A stretch of 64,000 nucleotides of DNA, taken from positions 1,316,212 through 1,380,211 of the forward strand of contig NZ_SJPT01000001.1 in the NCBI RefSeq assembly GCF_007860095.1. The letters run 5' to 3'. The notes under the pieces are model-generated. The model was not told where the DNA came from. It ran no database searches and saw nothing but the letters and a program-made list of their open reading frames with translations. This DNA is from Novipirellula galeiformis (GTDB lineage Bacteria > Planctomycetota > Planctomycetia > Pirellulales > Pirellulaceae). The position numbers and the translations under genes were made by a program. Every line of letters starts with the position of its first letter. Position 1 is the stretch's first letter. Shown here one piece after another: positions 27,337 through 34,190 of the stretch.

Positions 27337-28612
27337 GTGTGACCTTCGGCAGGCTGGCTGAAACTGCGCGCGAACTAAAATCAGCATCCGCTGAGACTTC
27401 CCGGCTTGGCTCGACGGGAAAACAATCATGCGGAGCAAGGAATTCACGTGTACTACGTTCAAATTGTGCCCGTCCTAGGATCGTCGATCCAATCCTCGCT
27501 GTCGCATCGCTTTGCTCATTGAGAACATTTTGATCCCCAAGATTTAATCGCAAAAATTCAGCCAATCTGCTAGGCTCGAGATCATGGGTCAGCAAACCGA
27601 AGCCATGCTTTTTCGAGAATCCTGTCAGCGAACTGTGGTGGGGCGCGTGCAGAAGTACGGGGCGTCCGGTTCCCGCGTAAGTACTTAACTTGGTGGGAAA
27701 CGACAGACGTGCCAATGGTTCCTGCAGAGGTTCGAATGGATGTGGCAAATATAACGCATCGCAATTTGTCAGAATCCGCATCACTTCCGGCACAGATCGC
27801 CAGCCATAAAAACGACATTCGGCCGGTTTAAAAGCCCGAAACCGGATGTCGCTTCCCGCAACCACAAGCACGATACGTTTGCGGCCGATGCGCCAGTCCA
27901 ATTCGTCGAGCGCCCGATGGAATGCCTTCCATGCCGAATAACAATACATGCTTCCGCTTATGCCGATTCGAAACTCGTCTTTCGAAGTCGGCTCGCTGAG
28001 GGGCGTCACGCTGTCCTGTATTCCATGTCGAATGATGACCGATGATGCCTGTGATTTCTTCGCATAAGCATCGGCCATCGGTTCGCAAATCACTCCCAGT
28101 CGATCCGCCCTCCGCAGCAGGAAATCAAAACGCTTCAAGGTGCGGGCGAACGTAAATCGGTCCAGTTTCCGCTGCATCAGGATATCCCGCGGATCATCCC
28201 AGATGTGCACGAGCATCGGTACTTCGGTTGCCGCACGAACTGCTGCCGCGACATCGATCGTGACGGTTGAATTCAGGATGGTCCAAATCTGGTCAGGTGA
28301 CTCCTGGTGTACGAAGTCGATTACATCGCGACTAAGTTGCCTGACAGCCGGCTCATAACGTCGCAAACGATCGGAAATCGTGGTGATCGTTCCTTTCCAT
28401 CCTGGCGCATTTCGACGGGCAAACTCAGCAGGAGGAACAAAACATTGCTGCTGGGTAAGGTGTTGGCGCTGTCTCTTGTCGAAGTGTTCCTGGGTGATCA
28501 GACCTGCATAGGAGACAGGCTCAATCCCGTCGCAGCCCAGCATCTCTTCAATCAGGATTTCGCCGACACCACCGTCGCCAGGCGGCATGCCGGAGATAAG
28601 CATCGTTTTCAT
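27326..28612 (-). CDS. Glycosyltransferase, GT4/GT-B type
   Basis: The 428-residue protein begins MKTMLISGMPPGDGGVGEIL, with an N-domain containing VPMLVHIWDDPRDIL and RADRLGVICEPMADAYAKK. The C-domain has FRIGISGSMYCYSAWKAF, IVLVVAGSDIRFRAF, RFYGWRSVPEVMRILTNCDA and LSFPTKLSTYAGTGRPVLLH, where the PTKL/Y segment is common in a divergent GT4 subgroup that lacks a clear EX7E. The GT-B fold is well supported but family placement is less sure than for its neighbours. It lies 25 bp downstream of an FkbM gene. Confidence 0.75.
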   Translation of the reverse strand: MKTMLISGMPPGDGGVGEILIEEMLGCDGIEPVSYAGLITQEHFDKRQRQHLTQQQCFVPPAEFARRNAPGWKGTITTISDRLRRYEPAVRQLSRDVIDFVHQESPDQIWTILNSTVTIDVAAAVRAATEVPMLVHIWDDPRDILMQRKLDRFTFARTLKRFDFLLRRADRLGVICEPMADAYAKKSQASSVIIRHGIQDSVTPLSEPTSKDEFRIGISGSMYCYSAWKAFHRALDELDWRIGRKRIVLVVAGSDIRFRAFKPAECRFYGWRSVPEVMRILTNCDALYLPHPFEPLQEPLARLSFPTKLSTYAGTGRPVLLHAPHHSSLTGFSKKHGFGLLTHDLEPSRLAEFLRLNLGDQNVLNEQSDATARIGSTILGRAQFERSTREFLAPHDCFPVEPSREVSADADFSSRAVSASLPKVTHDE

Positions 28613-28637
28613 TTGCGGGTTAAGCTAACGGAATAGA

Positions 28638-29465
28638 TTATGACTGGGGACGAAGATTCCGATTTTCAAACAAACAGTCGAACTGCAGGATGTGACCGCT
28701 TTTCTTATTGCGCCACTGATCGACATTTCCGCAGTACGCAAATCCGTGCGACTTCATGATTTCGTAGATGCGATCGAATCCTGGTTCACCTTCATATAAG
28801 GGTTGTGCGCTCACTTCCACCACGACGGCGATGACTTTTTGCAATGTTTGTTCGGCACCCAACAGGACTTGTTCCTCAAATCCTTGAACGTCGATTTTCA
28901 TCAGTATCGGCTCCTCGAGTTCGAGGTCGTTCAAGATGTCGTCCAGACGGCTGATGACAATCTCTTCCTGTACCGATTCAGCGGTATGAGGCAATTCAAC
29001 TTTGTGAAGCGAACCCATCGGCAACAGAGATGAACTGGGTGTGAAAGCACTTCGATTGATTGTCGCAGTACCGGGCTCACTGCCCAGCGCCGTATGAAAT
29101 GCCAACGATGGAGCCAGTTCTGCCTGTTTACTTTGCAACGTCTCAAAACAGCTTTTCAGCGGTTCGAATGAGACGATTTTTGCCCCCGGGAGAAATTCGC
29201 GAATAAGCCCGGCGAACTGGCCTTCATTAGCGCCGATATCCAACACCGTACCGGGGTGATATTCCTTCAGACAGCCCCAACTATCACGCATGCGCTTCTT
29301 GTACTCGAGCAAACGTCGTTCTCCGACCGGCAGGGCCTTCCGTAATTCCCATCCGGCGGTCTTCAGCAGCGACAGAATAGGGCGTGTTATCAGCCGGCGC
29401 ACGTTATTGAATTCCCATTGGACGAAGGACAACCGCGAGAATGCGGCTGGCGATGGCGGTTCCAA
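28638..29465 (-). CDS. FkbM family methyltransferase
   Basis: The 275 residues show PGTVLDIGANEGQFAGLIRE near 70-89, KIVSFEPLKSCFETLQ near 96, HTALGSEPGTATIN near 122 and EPILMKIDVQGFEEQVLLGA near 185-204, the FkbM core with its IDVQGFE catalytic signature. VVVEVSAQPLYEGEP follows, as in the homologue at 21413-22138, which suggests these two are the closest pair among the four. About 50 residues precede the core. It is 86 bp downstream of the sulfotransferase and 25 bp upstream of a GT. Confidence 0.88.
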   Translation of the reverse strand: MEPPSPAAFSRLSFVQWEFNNVRRLITRPILSLLKTAGWELRKALPVGERRLLEYKKRMRDSWGCLKEYHPGTVLDIGANEGQFAGLIREFLPGAKIVSFEPLKSCFETLQSKQAELAPSLAFHTALGSEPGTATINRSAFTPSSSLLPMGSLHKVELPHTAESVQEEIVISRLDDILNDLELEEPILMKIDVQGFEEQVLLGAEQTLQKVIAVVVEVSAQPLYEGEPGFDRIYEIMKSHGFAYCGNVDQWRNKKSGHILQFDCLFENRNLRPQS

Positions 29466-29551
29466 ACTTCGTTACCGTTCGGTGGATAAGTTGTAGCATT
29501 CTGGAATGCTCCCAATTTCTGACCGCGCACCACCACGTAGTTTTACCGTAA

Positions 29552-30394
29552 TCAAGAGACTCGATTACCTGAGCGGCCTTTCAAGAATCGACGTAGAAAT
29601 TTCGGCAAGCAAAATTGACGTGGCAAACCATCCAACCTGCGATGAAGCTCTAATCTGGCCGCTTCATACAGTTGAATATCAAATCGATTTCGTTCCTTGA
29701 TCGCATCGATTTCGTCCGGGATCAACCCCTGGATCGAAGGGTGGCTTCGGGTTACGTTTCTTCTAACGGTGGGACCAACCTGGAATCCAAAATGATGACG
29801 GACAAGCCGGAGGGTCTTTTGGTACTCTTCCAGAATTCCGGTCACGTTTCGAGGATTCATGACATGAGCGATAGCGCGGTCGGCGTCGTCCTGATTGACT
29901 CGATCATTTATATCTGAGCTGTAACAGTCATAACGATTGCAAAGGAGTCGTGTTTGTTGATTGTCCAATTCAAATGAAGCATCAGATTGGGCAAACTCAA
30001 GCAGCGAATGCTGTTGAGCAAAGCTGTGCAGGTAGTGATTCGGTACACTACGGGCAAACCAGTAGAGAGAAACCATCCGGTTAACAGGCTCACGTATAAT
30101 CGTTACATACTGACAGGGCCTGGAAATATGCTTGTGAATCCCTTGCGGCATATGCCCGTATACGAAGGCATACTTGTTGCGTTCTTCCAAGGGCATCGAT
30201 TTGAACTCGGATAGGCGAGCGTCATACTTTTCGGGTTGGCCGTTAAGTTCAGGTGTCCGGCTATGATCATTCAGGTCAAATGCCAGCATGTTTTTCGGGA
30301 TTTGCGATTCCATGTATGCAAGAAATGAGTTGCCTCCACATTTTGGGATATGAATGAAAATGAGTGCGGATTCAGCAAAGTTAAACTTGTTCAT
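29552..30394 (-). CDS. Sulfotransferase family protein
   Basis: The 280 residues, from ATG 30394, carry the 5'-phosphosulfate-binding loop ALIFIHIPKCGGNSFLAYM at about 10-28, which matches the PxxGxT/S-type loop of carbohydrate (HS2ST/sulfotransfer_2) sulfotransferases. The 3'-phosphate-binding segment YVTIIREPVNRMVSLYW is near 95-111. PAPS-dependent sulfation of the polysaccharide or of a glycolipid is the expected role. The longer start at 30421 would overlap the wzt end by 41 bp; the chosen start overlaps by 14 bp. It directly follows the exporter genes. Confidence 0.82.
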   Translation of the reverse strand: MNKFNFAESALIFIHIPKCGGNSFLAYMESQIPKNMLAFDLNDHSRTPELNGQPEKYDARLSEFKSMPLEERNKYAFVYGHMPQGIHKHISRPCQYVTIIREPVNRMVSLYWFARSVPNHYLHSFAQQHSLLEFAQSDASFELDNQQTRLLCNRYDCYSSDINDRVNQDDADRAIAHVMNPRNVTGILEEYQKTLRLVRHHFGFQVGPTVRRNVTRSHPSIQGLIPDEIDAIKERNRFDIQLYEAARLELHRRLDGLPRQFCLPKFLRRFLKGRSGNRVS

Positions 30395-31673
30395 ATTTGA
30401 AGCTGTCTTGCGACGAGTCACTACTTTGGTTCCAAGTCAACACCGGTGCAATGGTTCCCATCCTTGAACGCTGCCAACGCTCTCTATTGGGATATTGCAA
30501 TGAGACTTGAAAATGGAGCGTGGGCATTTCCTCTGCCGAAGCCACGCGTCGTCGAACGTAAACTAGAGGCGATACGCGGTAACTACCGGCGTTGAGCAGG
30601 TTGGCTGGGATTTCTGTTTCATAGACGTGGGTGCCAATGCTGACAGGAAACGGCGCAGCGTCATTCAGGTAACTTCGGAATAGAACACTTCCATGCATGT
30701 CTCTCAATTCGACACCAAAATCTACCTGGTTGCTTTCTGCTGAGATTTTGACGCGGAACGCTAATGGAATTGATTCGCCACTGAAATATTCACTCCTGCG
30801 TTCGTTTTTCGTACCAATTCGCATTTCGAGAACCGCTGCGTCCGCACCTGCGCAATCGCTATCTTTGGCTCGCCAGTGAATTTCCTGTTGTTGAGAGCCC
30901 TGCGAAAGGTATTGCCCAAGCACGTATTCCGTCGCACCATTGGCAACGAGTCTTCCGTTCTGCAAGAGTATGGAATGTGAACAAAGATTCCTGATCGCAG
31001 CCATGTTGTGACTCACAAACAATACCGTCTTTCCCGATTCGGCAACGTTCTGCATTTTTTTGATGCAACGTTTCTGGAATTCGGCGTCACCGACTGCGAG
31101 GACTTCATCGACAATCAATATCTCTGGATCAAGGTGCGCGGCAACGGCAAAGCCCAGGCGTACCGTCATACCACTGCTATAACGTTTTACCGGTGTATCT
31201 AGAAATTTCTCCACGCCGGCGAAGTCGACAATGCTGTCAAGCTGGCGATTGATTTCCCGCTTCCTCATGCCCAGGATGGTTCCATTCAAATAGACGTTCT
31301 CGCGTCCGGTTAACTCCGGATGAAATCCGGTGCCGACCTCCAGCAAGCTGGCAACGCGACCATGCAGTACAGCCCGCCCTGTAGTCGGACGGGTGATCTG
31401 GCTGAGAATCTTCAGCAGCGTACTCTTACCAGCTCCATTCTTTCCGATGATGCCGACAGCCTCCCCCTGGCCAACATCGAATGAAACGTCTTTGAGTGCC
31501 CAGAAATGTCCGTCTTCCACACGGGATTCATCTAGCACCGTCGACTTATCGGGCGGACTCCGGTGAAACACACGCCGAACCATGCCGTTGGTCAATTCGC
31601 GGATTGAGCCAGCGTGCGTGAGCCCAAGCTTGTAATGTTTACTGAGATCGTTGACGGTGATCGACAGGGTCAT
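30381..31673 (-). CDS. wzt: Polysaccharide ABC exporter ATPase (Wzt) with C-terminal polymer-binding domain
   Basis: The 430 residues form an ABC ATPase over about 1-250: Walker A VGIIGKNGAGKSTLLKIL, signature RYSSGMTVRLGFAVAA, Walker B PEILIVDEVLAVGD and H-loop VLFVSHNM. The TagH/KpsT-like LLEVGTGFHPELTGRENVYL follows Walker A. The remaining roughly 180 residues match the Wzt C-terminal beta-sandwich, which in E. coli O9a binds the modified non-reducing end of the O-antigen before export. With the permease 64 bp upstream this makes an ABC-dependent O-antigen or capsule exporter at the inner membrane. Confidence 0.93.
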   Translation of the reverse strand: MTLSITVNDLSKHYKLGLTHAGSIRELTNGMVRRVFHRSPPDKSTVLDESRVEDGHFWALKDVSFDVGQGEAVGIIGKNGAGKSTLLKILSQITRPTTGRAVLHGRVASLLEVGTGFHPELTGRENVYLNGTILGMRKREINRQLDSIVDFAGVEKFLDTPVKRYSSGMTVRLGFAVAAHLDPEILIVDEVLAVGDAEFQKRCIKKMQNVAESGKTVLFVSHNMAAIRNLCSHSILLQNGRLVANGATEYVLGQYLSQGSQQQEIHWRAKDSDCAGADAAVLEMRIGTKNERRSEYFSGESIPLAFRVKISAESNQVDFGVELRDMHGSVLFRSYLNDAAPFPVSIGTHVYETEIPANLLNAGSYRVSPLVYVRRRVASAEEMPTLHFQVSLQYPNRERWQRSRMGTIAPVLTWNQSSDSSQDSFKYEQV

Positions 31674-31737
31674 GCTAGTCGTTCAATCCAAACGAAGGGG
31701 CAATTTGCGACATTTATGAATTGTACGGCCATGCTTA

Positions 31738-32664
31738 CTAAATTACGTCCGCAAAAGTCGTTTCCACTTTACGGAACCAGACAATGCCCAACAGCAGGAT
31801 CCCTAGCGAGATCGCGGAGGAGAGTCCCAGCAGGAGAAAGTTGGGCGGGGCGCTTCCCAATACCGACCAGCGGAATCCTTCAACAACCCCGACCATCGGG
31901 TTCAACGCATAGATTGGTCGCCAAGCTTCGGGGACAGCTGAGATGGGGTAAATGATGGGACAAAGGTACATCCAAATTTGTATTAGAAATGGAATTGCCA
32001 TCCCCACATCGCGGTACTTCACGTTGAGCGCGGTAAACCAAATGCCGAATGCGAGTGCTGTTAAGATTGTCACGAAAACAAACACAGGCAGGCATAGTAT
32101 CGGCCAGCCGGGGATGTATTGGTAGAAGACCATCAGCCCGGCAAGGACGATCAATTGAAGTACAAGTTCCACGAGTCCGACACCGACGGTGGCCAGCGGA
32201 AGTACGAGACGCGGAAAGTAAACCTTTTTCAACAGCGCCCCGCCACCCACGATACTTCCGGTCACGGCACTTAATGTCCCTGAGAAGTACATCCAGGGAA
32301 TCAATCCTGCAAAAGCAAAGATAGGGTATGGGACATCGGTTTCGATTCGTACGAAAACGCTGAACACAAGCGTATAGATCAATGCAGTGACGAGCGGTCG
32401 CAGGATTGCCCAGCCATAACCGACGACGCTTTGGCGAAATCTCGCCGAAATATCCCGCCACATCAACAACAGGAGCAAGTCCCTGTATCTCCAGACCTCG
32501 ACAAGGTTGAGCGCAAACCAGCTGGATGGCGGTTCAATTACCGTCACTAGGTCATGAGTCGATGACTTCGGAGACTCGGGCGAATCGATGTCTTTCCGCT
32601 CGGACGGGCTGGCGTCCGGTTTTTTCGCGTCGGTAAGTGGGGCGGAGGAGGACAACGGTTTCAA
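31738..32664 (-). CDS. wzm: Polysaccharide ABC exporter permease (Wzm)
   Basis: The ABC-2 type permease has the family start VIEPPSSWFALNLVEVWRYR, then LLLLLMWRDISARFRQSVVG and six membrane helices ending in WFRKVETTFADVI. It pairs with wzt. Start choice is open: the ATG at 32808 (356 residues) would overlap the upstream GT4 by 148 bp. A TTG at 32664 (308 residues) makes a TTGA 4-bp overlap with that gene's stop, and a GTG at 32547 lies just before the conserved TVIEPP. The TTG start is taken here because coupling overlaps of this size are the rule in the locus. Confidence 0.85.
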   Translation of the reverse strand: MKPLSSSAPLTDAKKPDASPSERKDIDSPESPKSSTHDLVTVIEPPSSWFALNLVEVWRYRDLLLLLMWRDISARFRQSVVGYGWAILRPLVTALIYTLVFSVFVRIETDVPYPIFAFAGLIPWMYFSGTLSAVTGSIVGGGALLKKVYFPRLVLPLATVGVGLVELVLQLIVLAGLMVFYQYIPGWPILCLPVFVFVTILTALAFGIWFTALNVKYRDVGMAIPFLIQIWMYLCPIIYPISAVPEAWRPIYALNPMVGVVEGFRWSVLGSAPPNFLLLGLSSAISLGILLLGIVWFRKVETTFADVI

Positions 32665-33830
32665 TGCTTCACTAGTCCGGGAATTTGCTGGAACGCTTTC
32701 GCGCAAGTTTGCCAGTCTAAGCGGGAGGCGTTTGAGCGTGCGACGTCGGACCACGTTTTCCACTGGGTATCGTTCACGAGTGCCGATTCCAGAGCGTTGG
32801 CGGTCCATTCGGGATCATCGTAAGTGCCGAATCGTCCAGCACCTTCGCATATCTCCGCAATCGCACAGCAGTTCGTGCTGACGATCGGGGTCCCAAACGC
32901 CATCGCTTCCGCCGCAGGAATACCAAAGGATTCACAGCAGCTCATTAAACTGAAAACACGGCTTGTTGCATACAGTCGATGAAGTTCTTCATCGCTGACT
33001 TTGCCCAAAATCTGAACATGATCGTCGAGCGAATGAGCCGCGATAAGCGACTTGATTCTCTGGTGATAGCTTTCGACTGGCCAAGGACCAACAAATTTTA
33101 ATGTTGCTGGAATCGACCTTTGGTGAAGTCGATGAACCGCTTCGACTAGGGTCTCGGCACCCTTCCAAGGTGCCATTGCTGATACAGACAGAATTGAGAA
33201 TGGCTCCCGTTGGGCATCGCTCATTTCGCTGGCCGTATCAAACGTATCTTGGTTGAGTCCGACGTTCGCGATGTCGGCTCGATTTTCGGTGACGCCCGGA
33301 TTCCCTTTTTGATACAGAGAGCGTAGGTGACCGGAGAGATAGATCATCATATCTGCGTTGCGGAACGCTTTAGCGTAGCCGAGTCGTTGCAGACGCGCCT
33401 TGAAGCGTTGCTGCCACCCGAATTGAGCTTGTGGAATATAGCACCATGGGTTCTGGCAAAGCACCGCTTGCGGCACTGGGCAGCCTGGGGTGACGGCCCC
33501 CGAGACGCTTAGTACCACATCGGCACCGATTTCTCTGCTAACCGAACCAAAGTTTCTCAGTTCCCACCACGCTCGACGCACCCAATCACGATATTGATTC
33601 GATACGACTCTCGTTTGCACGCCTGCGTCCAAGAGATCGAAAGGCGGTTGCTCGCTTTCGTAATGAAGTACGGTGATCGAATGCTCCGGAAGCATCCAAC
33701 GTGCTGTAGGTCTCAAAAAACCGTACACCACATGTTGGCCACTCATGGAGCCGATCGATAATGCGTTTACGAGTAGATGCAAGAAATTAAGACTTTGCCT
33801 AGGCGCGGACTTCGTCCACTTGGGTGACAC
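32661..33830 (-). CDS. Glycosyltransferase family 4
   Basis: The 389-residue GT-B enzyme has FLHLLVNALSIGSMSGQHVV at the N-domain start, and in the C-domain SILSVSAMAPWKGAETLVEA, LKFVGPWPVESYHQRI and CCESFGIPAAEAMAFGTPIVS (EX7E). It is the first gene after a 360-bp non-coding stretch and immediately precedes wzm-wzt, so it probably belongs to the exporter transcript. Only the ATG at 33830 precedes the first conserved strand. Donor and acceptor are unknown. Confidence 0.87.
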   Translation of the reverse strand: MSPKWTKSAPRQSLNFLHLLVNALSIGSMSGQHVVYGFLRPTARWMLPEHSITVLHYESEQPPFDLLDAGVQTRVVSNQYRDWVRRAWWELRNFGSVSREIGADVVLSVSGAVTPGCPVPQAVLCQNPWCYIPQAQFGWQQRFKARLQRLGYAKAFRNADMMIYLSGHLRSLYQKGNPGVTENRADIANVGLNQDTFDTASEMSDAQREPFSILSVSAMAPWKGAETLVEAVHRLHQRSIPATLKFVGPWPVESYHQRIKSLIAAHSLDDHVQILGKVSDEELHRLYATSRVFSLMSCCESFGIPAAEAMAFGTPIVSTNCCAIAEICEGAGRFGTYDDPEWTANALESALVNDTQWKTWSDVARSNASRLDWQTCAKAFQQIPGLVKH

Positions 33831-34190
33831 TCACCCTTTGAAGTTAGTTGAATTGCGGTTGCTGGTGGTGGAACCGCAGGGATTCTTCAATTCGAGACTT
33901 GTATGTTTCTCTGATACTTGCTCAGCCGCCGGTCCGTTCACTCGTTGTCCGTCGTGTTGGCGGAACCTCGGCTTACTCGTTTCGCTAAGCGGGCGAACGA
34001 AGCGTCTGAAGGGCTTACGCGGATGCGGTTGCAGAGGCAATTCCGAACGGAAACTCGCGTTTTCAGATTTACAAAAGTATCCTGATCGCCCCCCCCCCAA
34101 ATTGCAAGCACGCTTTTGCCAAATTGCTGTAATCTCGTCCGATGGGGGGCGTTTTGTAGGGGGGTAACATTTTCGTTTTTGCGGAAGAAG
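33831..34190 (-). other. Intergenic stretch with a C10/G10 homopolymer
   Basis: This 360-bp space between the TPR-polymerase stop and the GT4 start holds no convincing gene. The one minus-strand frame that fills it begins with TTG inside the homopolymer and has no protein-like pattern. It contains ten consecutive C at 34089-34098 on the plus strand and a GGGGGG/GGGGG cluster at 34144-34163. A promoter for the wzm-wzt block is likely here, but no clear -35/-10 pair was found. Confidence 0.5.

Noticed and set aside
33831-34100. 89-codon minus-strand frame ending exactly before the GT4 start
   Set aside because: It starts with TTG inside the homopolymer, has no recognisable domain and an Arg/Ser-rich composition; treated as non-coding.
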